From NCBI GenBank assembly GCA_003480165.1, contig QUIQ01000004.1:62001-126000 (forward strand): a stretch of DNA of 64,000 nucleotides, in the 5' to 3' direction. This DNA comes from Firmicutes bacterium AM41-11 (lineage in GTDB: Bacteria > Bacillota_I > Bacilli_A > Erysipelotrichales > Erysipelotrichaceae). Shown here piece by piece: positions 35,902 to 43,977 of the stretch. How positions within the stretch are numbered: position 1 is the first letter of the stretch; each line of letters opens with the position of its first letter. The notes beneath the pieces were generated by a model. The model was not told the origin of the DNA. It searched no databases and worked only from the letters and a program-made list of their open reading frames with translations. The position numbers and the translations under genes were made by a program.

Positions 35902-36936
35902 ATGCTTTATTTTCGTAATGATTATCAAGTTTCCTGTATTCCAGAAATTAATGAGGCTTTTTCTTCGTTAAATAATCAAATTTATGAACCTTACGGTACG
36001 GACTCAATTACTGAACACGCAAAAGAAATTTTAAAAAGCAAAATGAAAGATCATGATGTTGACATTCAGTTTGTATATGGAGGCACAATTGCGAATATCA
36101 CAATGATTCGCTCTCTTTTAGCTTCTTATGAAGGTATTATTGCTTGTAAGACAGGTCATATTGTTATGCATGAGACCGGTTCCATCGAAGCTACGGGGCA
36201 TAAAATTATTGTTGTCGACGACTGTGATGGAAAAGTTACAGCAGATGCAGTTCAAAAGGTAGTGAACCAACATCAGATTTCTTTTGAGCATATGGTATTT
36301 CCTAAAGCAGTTTATATTTCCAATGCAACTGAACTCGGCACAATTTATTCCGAAGATGAACTTCATGCCTTACACGATAAATGTAAGGAATTAGGTTTAT
36401 ACCTTATTTTAGATGGAGAGAGATTAGGCGCTGCTCTAATGTCTGGAGTTGGATATACATTAAATGATATTGCAGCATGTTGTGATATGTTTACCATCGG
36501 AGGCACAAAGAATGGAGCTCTATTTGGTACAGCTATTGTCATTACCAATCCAGATCTTCGTGATAAGTTCCGCTATGTTATGAAGCAGTCAGGAGCTTTA
36601 ATGGCTAAGAGTTGGTTAATTGCTTTACAATTCATTGCCTTATTTGAAAATGATGCTTTCTATAAAAATGCTAAGAAAGCCAATGAGTTTGCTTTGCAGA
36701 TTCAAAACAGTTTGCATAATCTAGGTTATCCGCTTTTGGTCAAAGGATACACCAATCAGGTTTTTCCTGCTTTGACATTGAAACAATATGACTTCTTAAA
36801 AGAGTATGTTAGTTTTGAAATATGGGATAAACGTGACGATTATATTATTGTTCGTTTTGTCACAAGTTTCTCGACAACGCAAGAGGAAGTCAATGAACTT
36901 TCGGAATATCTAAAACAAGCTGCTAAGCTAGGATAA
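35902..36936 (+). CDS. Threonine-aldolase/beta-eliminating lyase family PLP enzyme
   Basis: Fold-type I PLP enzyme of the low-specificity threonine aldolase group, which would cleave L-threonine or allo-threonine to glycine and acetaldehyde. The 344-residue protein shows the substrate/PLP segments HETGSIEATGHK and LDGERLGAAL, and the likely PLP lysine Lys203 in GGTKNGALFG. Related beta-eliminating lyases share this pattern, so the substrate is uncertain. AAAGGAGGACG precedes the ATG. A single-gene unit with its own promoter, convergent with the metallophosphoesterase operon. Confidence 0.82.
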   Translation: MLYFRNDYQVSCIPEINEAFSSLNNQIYEPYGTDSITEHAKEILKSKMKDHDVDIQFVYGGTIANITMIRSLLASYEGIIACKTGHIVMHETGSIEATGHKIIVVDDCDGKVTADAVQKVVNQHQISFEHMVFPKAVYISNATELGTIYSEDELHALHDKCKELGLYLILDGERLGAALMSGVGYTLNDIAACCDMFTIGGTKNGALFGTAIVITNPDLRDKFRYVMKQSGALMAKSWLIALQFIALFENDAFYKNAKKANEFALQIQNSLHNLGYPLLVKGYTNQVFPALTLKQYDFLKEYVSFEIWDKRDDYIIVRFVTSFSTTQEEVNELSEYLKQAAKLG

Positions 36937-36961
36937 AAAAAGAATTCCTTAAAGGAATTCT
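36935..36961 (-). terminator. Terminator of the leftward nudF/ATP-grasp/esterase operon
   Basis: An AGAATTCC/GGAATTCT stem at 36941-36961 is followed on the minus strand by six T. On the plus strand there is no T-run, so it serves mainly the leftward operon. It overlaps the end of the metallophosphoesterase gene. Confidence 0.8.
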
Positions 36962-38031
36962 AAATGGTCGATATAGGTCCAACCTAAACGACCATTTTTT
37001 TTGATTTGCGCTCTTTTTTGATCAATGCGAACTAATTCAACTATTTCGCCTTTTTCTAAGGGCATTTCATAGTTCGTATATTCATTGGCTTTGCCATTGA
37101 CTAAATAGCTTTTTGGTACCCAAAACTCACGATTTAGATAGCTGTTGTAGACTAAGAGCTGATGGCCTTTTTCTTTCCGAATTTCTACTTGTCCTTTATT
37201 CCATGTTATGAAAAAGGGCAGGGCGTTTTTCGGACGAGTCGTATGTTTAACCTTTATTTTAGGTAAGTGGGAAACATAGTCCATACTGACATGATTGTCT
37301 TGAAAGATTAAGGCATTTAGTTGCCCAATCTTTCCTTTTACGACATTGCCGCCATCTATACTGTATACATTCATTCTAGAATTATAGTAGGGATTAAAAT
37401 CGGCAATTCTATGACAGTATTCGGTTACCGGCATATGACCAACGATAACCCGTTTAGGAAAATAGGTATTACCTTCACTAAAAAATGAGGCATTGATTAC
37501 TTCTTTAAAGTCATCGCCAAAGTGTTCGGGTGTTTGTAAAGCGGCATGCACATATAGACTATCATTAGTTTCAATCACATGGGGCAAATCATTGACAAAA
37601 CTGAGCTCTTTAAGAAAGTGTTGTCTAAGTTTTTGTGCGAATACTTCCATATTCGTCTGTTCATTGAAAGTGATGCCAATCGCTTGTGCCATTTCATGTA
37701 AAATAGATTCTTTGCGTTGTAATAAGACTTTTTTTAGAAAATTCAAACGATACGAATAGAGGGCATTTTTACATACAAAATCACAATTTCCCATAACGAG
37801 ATGGATATCTTCGGTTTCTGCTTGTTTCATCAATAGATGTAAAATTTCCAGGTTTTGGATACCTTTTTCTAAAAAGTCTCCTACGATTATTAGACGGTCA
37901 ACATTCTTTTGATAATGGATTTTATCTAAAAGAGCTAGATAGGAATCACAGTCGGCATGAATGTCGCTAATCGCAATCGTTCTGCCTTTTGGATCTGTAT
38001 CTAGTTTTTTTACTTTTATAGACCGGTCCAT
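36949..38031 (-). CDS. Metallophosphoesterase with C-terminal SH3-like domain
   Basis: Calcineurin-like phosphatase of unknown substrate. The 360-residue protein has SDIHAD (22-27), GDFLEKG (51-57), GNCD (81-84), YVHAAL, GHMPV and SIDGGN, a PPP-like order with the GNCD variant also found in YfcE-type phosphodiesterases. The last ~65 residues (VELVRIDQKRAQIKKNG, then GWTYIDHLEFL) look like a bacterial SH3 domain. No signal peptide is visible, so a cell-wall role for the SH3-like part is not implied. The start overlaps the esterase end by 16 nt without its own ribosome site, which suggests translational coupling. Confidence 0.8.
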   Translation of the reverse strand: MDRSIKVKKLDTDPKGRTIAISDIHADCDSYLALLDKIHYQKNVDRLIIVGDFLEKGIQNLEILHLLMKQAETEDIHLVMGNCDFVCKNALYSYRLNFLKKVLLQRKESILHEMAQAIGITFNEQTNMEVFAQKLRQHFLKELSFVNDLPHVIETNDSLYVHAALQTPEHFGDDFKEVINASFFSEGNTYFPKRVIVGHMPVTEYCHRIADFNPYYNSRMNVYSIDGGNVVKGKIGQLNALIFQDNHVSMDYVSHLPKIKVKHTTRPKNALPFFITWNKGQVEIRKEKGHQLLVYNSYLNREFWVPKSYLVNGKANEYTNYEMPLEKGEIVELVRIDQKRAQIKKNGRLGWTYIDHLEFL

Positions 38032-38777
38032 AAAAAATCAAAGATTTCTGGAACTTCTTTTTCCCAATCTTCTTCACAATGGCGACCGTCTTCTTTTACA
38101 TTGAAGTGAATGGAAATGTGATTCTGAATTAAAACATTCGCAAGAGATAAACAATCAATCGTTTCTTTGACAAAGCCATGACTCCCTGTTTCTTTGGAGC
38201 CCCAAGAAAGATAAAAAGCGGTATTTTTATTCATCCGGGTATTTTTTGTATCTTGGTAAAGATACGCCATAGTTGGATGAAAATATGGCGAGACACATAC
38301 GGCTTTGGAATAGGTTCGGCTAAATTTAATGCCGGCATAATACGCCATTAAACCACCACAACTTGATCCAGCAATCCAAGTATACTTTCTTTCTTTTTTG
38401 GTACGATAGTTCGCATCGATATAAGGCTTTAATGTATCAACGAAAAAGTGCATTGTATCTAGTCCGTGGCCGGAAAAACTTTCTTCGGCAAATTCTGAAT
38501 GAAACGGGTAGGGACCATATTCATCGAGGCGCTTTTTGCCTTGATGACTGCATTCTTGTCCTACTACAATGCAATCTATATGATTGCTTTGTAAGTATTG
38601 TCCTATGCGCCATGAACGGCCATAGGTAGCCATACTATCATCAAATAAATTATGCCCATCAAACATATAGAGAACAGGATAGCGTTTAGTCGTATTTGGG
38701 TAGTCATCCGGTAAATACATATGGATCATGCGCTCTTCTTGAAACTGAGGCATATATAAAGGAAATAATTTAAGCAC
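38016..38777 (-). CDS. Alpha/beta-hydrolase esterase
   Basis: Esterase of the enterochelin-esterase/esterase-D type fold (about 253 residues). The nucleophile is Ser139 in AGSSCGGLMA, the oxyanion region is MFDGHNLFDD, and the catalytic His lies in DGRHCEEDW near the C-terminus. No signal peptide. The start is set at GTG 38777, which overlaps the ATP-grasp stop by 8 nt and has AAAGGA upstream; the longer reading frame from 38849 lies inside the ATP-grasp gene. Its placement between an ATP-grasp ligase and a phosphoesterase suggests a joint pathway that I cannot name. Confidence 0.82.
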   Translation of the reverse strand: MLKLFPLYMPQFQEERMIHMYLPDDYPNTTKRYPVLYMFDGHNLFDDSMATYGRSWRIGQYLQSNHIDCIVVGQECSHQGKKRLDEYGPYPFHSEFAEESFSGHGLDTMHFFVDTLKPYIDANYRTKKERKYTWIAGSSCGGLMAYYAGIKFSRTYSKAVCVSPYFHPTMAYLYQDTKNTRMNKNTAFYLSWGSKETGSHGFVKETIDCLSLANVLIQNHISIHFNVKEDGRHCEEDWEKEVPEIFDFLWTGL

Positions 38778-39987
38778 GTTCTTTATTTCCTTTCTCTTTT
38801 TCGATAACCGCAAAAGCATCTTTAAAGAAATTGCTGCGCGTTTTTTCATTGGTGAATTTCATGATAATAGCTTCATCTCCCATAGCTTGGGCATAAGCTG
38901 CGGGAAGATAGGTTGTAGAAATCCATTCGTCCGCATATTTTTCTTTTAAGGCATTGGCACTATTTTTATAGTGAAGGGAATTTCTTCTTCCTGCAAAAGC
39001 ACCTGAGAAGCGGTGCAGTTTCGAATAGGATGCGTTTTGGGTTAAGAGTACTTCAGCCCATAATTCATATACATCTAGACTTCCTGCATAGTTCATCAAA
39101 TCAGGACAAAAGCCTCCAGGTGGACGGAAGTTCAGTTCAAGTCCAATGACATCGCCTTTTTTGCCTAAGCCTTTTTTGGCATTTCGTAAGCGGAAGTATT
39201 CGCCGTGAAAGAAACGGTTCTTTAAGCCAAAGGCACTGACAACGCGTTGGGCAATATCTTTTTCATTTTGAGGAATCTCAAATTCCGTATAACAACCAAT
39301 GCTTAATTGATAAACAACACTGTCCATGACATTTCCAACATATTCAAAGCTGGATAAATAACGGATGTCACCTTTTTCATCGACAATACCATCTAAAGTA
39401 AAGACATCTCCATCGATGTATTCTTCGATAATCATGGTGTAGTTTTCCGTGATTTTATAGAATTTTTGTAGTTCTCGCATGCTTTCAATTTGGTAAGTGA
39501 AACCTGCACCTACGCCATGATCGGGTTTCATGACAACTGGGAAACCGACTTCTTTGACAAAGGCTTTCGCATCTTCTAGCGAGTTAATAACTTTATAGCG
39601 AGCGGTTGGAATTCCGGCTTTCGCATAGTATTTTTTCATGCCGGCTTTGGATTGAAATTCTTCGATGGTTTTACAATCAAATCCGGTTGTGACATGAAAG
39701 TCTTCCCGAAGTTTGGCATCGAGTTGCATCCAAGCTTCATTGTTGGATTCAATCCAATCAATTTTTCCATATTTAAACGTAAAATATGCGACAGCGCGTA
39801 ACATCGCATCATAGTTGTAGTACGTATCTACGACATAGATTTCATCGCAATACTTTTTTAATTCCTCGGATAAGCTGTTGTAGGGTTGGTCGACTATCGC
39901 TAATACGGTAGCTCCATATTTTTTTAATCCGCGGCAAAACATCCAGTAGTTTTCTGGATAATTGGGACTAATAAAGACAAAATTCAT
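38770..39987 (-). CDS. ATP-grasp ligase of unknown substrate
   Basis: Carboxylate-amine/thiol ligase fold. The 405-residue protein has an N-terminal Rossmann-like pre-ATP-grasp domain (1-105), then the ATP-grasp lobes with Lys154 in VVMKPDHGVGAG, IIEEYIDGD (186-194) and the Mg-binding GLELNFRPPGG (Glu284, Asn286, Arg288). These residues are intact, so it should be active: it would activate a carboxylate as acyl-phosphate. Family members act in purine, cofactor, peptide and fatty-acid pathways, so no substrate can be assigned. It overlaps nudF by 4 nt and the esterase by 8 nt, indicating a coordinated operon. Confidence 0.82.
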   Translation of the reverse strand: MNFVFISPNYPENYWMFCRGLKKYGATVLAIVDQPYNSLSEELKKYCDEIYVVDTYYNYDAMLRAVAYFTFKYGKIDWIESNNEAWMQLDAKLREDFHVTTGFDCKTIEEFQSKAGMKKYYAKAGIPTARYKVINSLEDAKAFVKEVGFPVVMKPDHGVGAGFTYQIESMRELQKFYKITENYTMIIEEYIDGDVFTLDGIVDEKGDIRYLSSFEYVGNVMDSVVYQLSIGCYTEFEIPQNEKDIAQRVVSAFGLKNRFFHGEYFRLRNAKKGLGKKGDVIGLELNFRPPGGFCPDLMNYAGSLDVYELWAEVLLTQNASYSKLHRFSGAFAGRRNSLHYKNSANALKEKYADEWISTTYLPAAYAQAMGDEAIIMKFTNEKTRSNFFKDAFAVIEKEKGNKERA

Positions 39988-40502
39988 AGTGTTCCTTCCT
40001 CCAATTTCGCATGTTGAATCGCAATGACGGTTTTCGCATCATCTATTTTTCCATCCATGCACATTTGATATGCTGCATCTAAATCGAGCCAAACTTGTTC
40101 AATATCTTCATCCTCATCGAGGGGTAAATGAACTTTTGCTTTTTCGGGTTCAATGGCTTGATAGATCCAGATTCTTTCATCACAAAAACCTGGTGTTGAT
40201 ACAAAAGATAGAATGAGCTTTAGCTTTTTACAAGTGAATCCGGTTTCTTCATTGAGCTCACGGAAACCACATGCTTCAGGATCTTCACCATATTCTAACT
40301 TTCCTGCAGGTATTTCTAGAGTGGTTTTATTGATGGCGTGACGAAATTGGCTGACGAGTAATATTTTATGGTTTTGGATTAAAAGAATGCCAACGCCACC
40401 GGGATGGTGAATGATATCACGTTGACATTTTAAATGATTGATTTCGACTTCTTTTTGACACAAGGTAAAGATCGCACCTTTGTAGATTTCTTTTTCTTCC
40501 AT
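39984..40502 (-). CDS. nudF: Nudix hydrolase, ADP-ribose pyrophosphatase type
   Basis: Hydrolyses ADP-ribose or similar nucleoside diphosphate derivatives to AMP plus sugar phosphate. The 172-residue protein has a complete Nudix box, G-x5-E-x7-REL-x-EE-x-G (starting GKLEYGED), preceded by the IPAGKLE strand typical of the NudF group, and the HHPGGVGILLI segment. GGAGTTCTCT precedes the ATG. Nudix genes are found near scpAB in other Firmicutes, which fits this position. Overlaps the ATP-grasp gene by 4 nt. Confidence 0.86.
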   Translation of the reverse strand: MEEKEIYKGAIFTLCQKEVEINHLKCQRDIIHHPGGVGILLIQNHKILLVSQFRHAINKTTLEIPAGKLEYGEDPEACGFRELNEETGFTCKKLKLILSFVSTPGFCDERIWIYQAIEPEKAKVHLPLDEDEDIEQVWLDLDAAYQMCMDGKIDDAKTVIAIQHAKLEEGTL

Positions 40503-40511
40503 AGAGAACTC

Positions 40512-41192
40512 CTATTTTTGTGCAATCACAAAAGCTTTAGTGATTGCCTCCGCAATTTTATTTTGGGTTAAATCATTGGATAAATTGCTTAAATCTGTAT
40601 CGTTGGATGTATAGCCAACTTCAATTAATATAGCAGGTACTTTCGCATTGGTAAGAATAGGAAAATTCGCATAGTGATCGGTATCCAAACCTTGATAAAC
40701 GGTATAGTTAATCGCATCCAATTGATTGGAAATGGTATTGGATAAAGAAATTAACTTTTTGTTCTCCTGGGTCATAATGGAGTAACCACGTTGCAGGCCA
40801 TCGGTATCACTATTGGTTGTAATGGATAAAAGATAGTCGGCTTTTGCCTTAGAGGCAATCTGTATTCTTTCGGTGTTCGTTAATGTGGTATCACTAGAGC
40901 GAGTATAAACGACTTTAAAGCCAACATTTTCCAAGGCTTGACCTATTTTTTCGGTGAGCTCTAAGTTGATATCTACATCACTATTTTCATTGGTATTATT
41001 GGCTGCATCTAAACAGATTGTCGTATCTTTTACATCGGTTTTGTATTCCACATTTTCATTGGTGATGACTGCTCCATTATGCGCATTTTTGGGAACTCTT
41101 TGATTTCCTTTGGTGAGTTTTGAATTGATATTCGGTTGAACGACAAAAGCTAGAAATAGGGCAATGATTAAGTAAATGAGGGATTTTTTCAT
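40512..41192 (-). CDS. Amidase_3-like protein lacking zinc-binding histidines
   Basis: Homologue of N-acetylmuramoyl-L-alanine amidases (LytC/CwlC type). The 226-residue protein has an N-terminal signal anchor (about 5-20) and an Amidase_3-like domain with VVYTRSSDTTL, LLSITTNS and AILIEVGYTSN. By alignment to the family, the first zinc His of D-x-GHGG is Asn65 (LDAANNT), and the second (SIH-N) is Thr125; only the final Glu191 is kept. It is probably not a working amidase and may bind peptidoglycan or regulate. ATG 41192 has no ribosome site and an extended -10 box 6 nt upstream. Confidence 0.8.
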   Translation of the reverse strand: MKKSLIYLIIALFLAFVVQPNINSKLTKGNQRVPKNAHNGAVITNENVEYKTDVKDTTICLDAANNTNENSDVDINLELTEKIGQALENVGFKVVYTRSSDTTLTNTERIQIASKAKADYLLSITTNSDTDGLQRGYSIMTQENKKLISLSNTISNQLDAINYTVYQGLDTDHYANFPILTNAKVPAILIEVGYTSNDTDLSNLSNDLTQNKIAEAITKAFVIAQK

Positions 41193-41198
41193 GGATAC

Positions 41199-41207
41199 AT
41201 GATACCA
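41199..41207 (-). promoter_or_regulatory. Extended -10 box of the amidase-like/nudF operon
   Basis: TG-G-TATCAT on the minus strand with exactly 6 nt to the ATG at 41192. No good -35. The spacing predicts a leaderless transcript. Confidence 0.55.
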
Positions 41208-41242
41208 CATTTTTGTATTAGATATATTTTTAAGTGAAAATT

Positions 41243-41251
41243 TGTTATAAT
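41243..41251 (+). promoter_or_regulatory. Extended -10 promoter of the scpA operon
   Basis: TG-T-TATAAT (41243-41251), start near 41258, giving a ~10-nt leader that still contains GGTGAT before the scpA ATG. Confidence 0.7.
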
Positions 41252-41267
41252 ACAGCCTGGTGATTTG

Positions 41268-42023
41268 ATGAAATTTGAAGTGTCGATAGAACAATTTGAT
41301 GGACCATTGGATTTGATGCTCCATTTAGTGAAAGAAAATAAATTGGATTTGTTTGATTTGGATATGGATGTGTTGGCGAGTCAATACATCACTTTTATTC
41401 ATGAAATGCAGACACTTCATTTGGAAATCGCAAGTGAATATTTAGAAGAATTAGCGAGTTTGATTGAGTATAAGTCAAAAAAACTCTTACCGCGAGAAGA
41501 AGTCGAGGTCCAAGAAGAATATGAAGAAGATCATCGTGATCGCTTAGTGGCACGTTTGATCGAGTACCAACAATATAAGGAAATTACCAGTTATTTTAAA
41601 GATTCCTTTGAAGATCGACAAAAACATTTTTCGCGTCCCAGCGCTAGTTTAATTAGCTATTGGCAAAAGGCTAATGAAAATTCACCGATTGAAAATCAAT
41701 CGGCTTATTATTTAATGAAAGCAATGCATCGTGTAATCAAGCGGCATACACTATTAAAACCCTATGAAACCAAGATTACCATTAAAGAGCTTTCTACCGA
41801 AGAGCGTGTCGAACAAGTGAAAAAGATGTTTATGGGCAGTGTAGAACGTCGCAGCTTTGATCAATGCTGTCAAGACTGCATAAACTTGCATATGGTGATC
41901 GTTACTTTTTTAGCTATTTTAGATTTAATTCATCAGAAATGGTTGATGTATACTGTGGATGAAAATGATACTATTTGGATATGGAAAGGATGTACAGATG
42001 ACAAATCAGAAAGCAATTATTGA
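41268..42023 (+). CDS. scpA: Segregation and condensation protein A
   Basis: Kleisin subunit that bridges the Smc dimer and binds ScpB in chromosome compaction. The 251-residue protein begins with the family signature FEVSIEQFDGPLDLMLHLV, which includes the Smc-neck-binding region, has an acidic linker with EEYEEDHRD, and ends in a winged helix. ATG 41268 with GGTGAT just upstream; an adjacent in-frame TTG is less likely. Overlaps scpB by 26 nt, as these partners often do. Confidence 0.94.
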   Translation: MKFEVSIEQFDGPLDLMLHLVKENKLDLFDLDMDVLASQYITFIHEMQTLHLEIASEYLEELASLIEYKSKKLLPREEVEVQEEYEEDHRDRLVARLIEYQQYKEITSYFKDSFEDRQKHFSRPSASLISYWQKANENSPIENQSAYYLMKAMHRVIKRHTLLKPYETKITIKELSTEERVEQVKKMFMGSVERRSFDQCCQDCINLHMVIVTFLAILDLIHQKWLMYTVDENDTIWIWKGCTDDKSESNY

Positions 42024-42546
42024 GGGTCTGCTTTTTTTAAGTGGCGAAGATGGCCTGACTTTGTTTCAAATTCAATCGGCTTTAGAACAATCGGATGTTG
42101 ATGCGATTTTTGCGGATTTGGAAGCTTTAAAAGAAGAGTACAGTCATGCCGATAAAGGCTTTGAATTAGTGGAATATGCTAATCGTTATAAATTTGTAAC
42201 AAAAGAATTTGTATATCCTTATGGGGAAAAGCTCTTCTCGGAAGAGAAACCTGTGGCCTTAAGTCAACCAGCCCTTGAGACTTTAGCTATTGTGGCTTAT
42301 CGTCAACCGATTACACGCGTTGAAATCGAAGAAATTCGTGGGGTCAGCTGTGAGGTTATGTTAAAAAAACTCCAAGCCAGAGGCTTAATTGAAGCCAAAG
42401 ATCGTTTGGATACTGTTGGCAAGCCCTTGCTCTATACGGTAACGGATACTTTTTTAGATGCATTTCAACTAGAAACTTTACAAGAATTACCTGAGTTACC
42501 CGTGCAAAAACACGATGATGATTTATTTGAAACAGAGGATGAATAA
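41998..42546 (+). CDS. scpB: Segregation and condensation protein B
   Basis: Two winged-helix domains that dimerise and bind ScpA in the Smc complex. The 182-residue product has EGLLFLSGEDGLT at the N-terminus and ETLAIVAYRQPITRVEIEEIRG in the centre (only partly quoted here as the family hallmark), then GRLDTVGKP-like DRLDTVGKPLLY. The start at 41998 follows AAAGGATGTACAG. The stop overlaps the rluB ATG by one base. Confidence 0.94.
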   Translation: MTNQKAIIEGLLFLSGEDGLTLFQIQSALEQSDVDAIFADLEALKEEYSHADKGFELVEYANRYKFVTKEFVYPYGEKLFSEEKPVALSQPALETLAIVAYRQPITRVEIEEIRGVSCEVMLKKLQARGLIEAKDRLDTVGKPLLYTVTDTFLDAFQLETLQELPELPVQKHDDDLFETEDE

Positions 42547-43262
42547 TGGAACGACTACAAAAAGTAATGGCAAAATCCGGTGTATGTTCACGTCGTAAGG
42601 CGGAACAATACATCTTAGATGGAAGAGTAAAAGTAAATGGAATCGTATGTACTGAACTTGGTACGAAGGTAGATGGCAATGATCAAGTAGAAGTCGATGG
42701 TCAAATTATTGAACGAGAAGACTATGTCTATTATCTATTAAACAAACCGAAAGGTTGTGTTTGTACCGTTTCGGATGAATATGATCGTAAAACGGTTTTA
42801 GATTTTATGCCAAAAGATAAACGTATCTATCCTGTAGGACGGCTAGACTATGATACCAGTGGTGTTTTATTACTGACAAATGATGGGCAATTTACCAATG
42901 AGATGACCCATCCTCGCTATCATTTACCAAAGACCTATGTTGTCAATCTTCAAGGGACCTTACAAAAGGAAGATGTGAAAAAGATCCGCAAAGGTTTTTC
43001 CCATTATCAACCCGCCAAGATTTATTTCTTGGAAAATGATGTTACCCGAGATCGCATGCGTTTTGAATTGACAATTCATGAAGGTAAAAACCACGAAGTA
43101 AAAAATATGATGGCCGACCTTGGCTATGAGGTTCGTCGCTTACATCGTAAATCTTTTGGTGGTATTGAGTTAGGTAATTTGAAACCAGGTGAATATCGAA
43201 CACTAAAAGTTCATGAAGTAAAACAATTGAAAGCCTTGGCAAAACAGGGAGAAAAGCTATGA
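42546..43262 (+). CDS. rluB: 23S rRNA pseudouridine synthase B
   Basis: Isomerises a uridine near the peptidyl-transferase centre (U2605 in E. coli numbering) to pseudouridine. The 238-residue protein has an N-terminal S4 RNA-binding domain (1-60), the catalytic Asp101 in GRLDYDTSG, and the C-terminal RsuA-type motif (GKNHEVKNMM, then GYEVRRLHR). Located after scpB as in other Firmicutes. Distinguishing RluB from RsuA/RluE/F by eye relies on this context. Confidence 0.9.
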   Translation: MERLQKVMAKSGVCSRRKAEQYILDGRVKVNGIVCTELGTKVDGNDQVEVDGQIIEREDYVYYLLNKPKGCVCTVSDEYDRKTVLDFMPKDKRIYPVGRLDYDTSGVLLLTNDGQFTNEMTHPRYHLPKTYVVNLQGTLQKEDVKKIRKGFSHYQPAKIYFLENDVTRDRMRFELTIHEGKNHEVKNMMADLGYEVRRLHRKSFGGIELGNLKPGEYRTLKVHEVKQLKALAKQGEKL

Positions 43263-43975
43263 AACAAGTTTTTGTAGACCAGGATTGTCAACTGCATTCG
43301 CGTATTTATTTAGATGAACAACAAGCCCATCATCTTTTTGATGTTTTACGAATTCAAAAAAAAGAGGTGGTTCGTGTTGTTGCGAATCAACAAGTCTTTT
43401 TAGCCCATCCCGAACAACGAGGTTATCTATACCTTTTTGATAAGATGACAACCGAACAGAATATGCAGCATATTACGCTTTGTGCTTCCTTGATTAAACA
43501 AGATAAGTTTGAATGGATGCTACAGAAAGCGTGTGAATTAGGGGTTACGCGTGTTGTGCCGTTTGTGAGCCGCAATACGGTTATTCGCTTAGATGAAAAA
43601 AAAGCCGAAAAGAAGTTAGAAAGATGGTCAAAGATCTTATTGGAAGCTTGTAAACAATGCAACCGGAATGATCTTGTAGAATTGAGCCCGATTCAAACTA
43701 TCTCATCACTACTTTCTTTTCAATCGGAATGTAATTTAGTCGCTTATGAAAAAGAGAATGATCCTTCTAAGCATTTAGCTCATTATCTAAAAGATAATCC
43801 GGAATCAATTACCCTTTGCATCGGACCCGAAGGGGGATTTGAAACCTTTGAAATTGCTGAGTTTGAAGCCAATCATTTTCAGTTGTGTTCTTTAGGTCCA
43901 AGAATTCTTCGCGCTGAAACGGCCGCTTGTTACGCTTTGGCTGCGATAGAATATCAACAACATGTAAAGGAGTAA
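43259..43975 (+). CDS. rsmE: 16S rRNA m3U1498 methyltransferase
   Basis: SAM-dependent SPOUT-fold enzyme that methylates N3 of U1498 in 16S rRNA. The 238-residue product has the N-terminal PUA-like domain (HHLFDVLRIQKKEVVRVV) and the C-terminal knot with IGPEGGFETFE and LGPRILRAETAACYAL. The start overlaps rluB by 4 nt (ATGA), with GGGAGAAAAGCT upstream. Confidence 0.94.
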   Translation: MKQVFVDQDCQLHSRIYLDEQQAHHLFDVLRIQKKEVVRVVANQQVFLAHPEQRGYLYLFDKMTTEQNMQHITLCASLIKQDKFEWMLQKACELGVTRVVPFVSRNTVIRLDEKKAEKKLERWSKILLEACKQCNRNDLVELSPIQTISSLLSFQSECNLVAYEKENDPSKHLAHYLKDNPESITLCIGPEGGFETFEIAEFEANHFQLCSLGPRILRAETAACYALAAIEYQQHVKE

Positions 43976-43977
43976 CT

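Noticed and set aside
36935..36961. Terminator for the plus-strand threonine-aldolase-like gene
   Set aside because: The stem is followed by AAATGG on the plus strand; the T-run exists only in the minus direction.
38778..38849. Longer esterase starting at ATG 38849
   Set aside because: The extra part lies inside the ATP-grasp gene; GTG 38777 overlaps its stop and has an AAAGGA site.
41193..41324. 44-residue N-terminal extension of the amidase-like protein
   Set aside because: It runs through the scpA promoter and puts the signal anchor in the middle of the protein.
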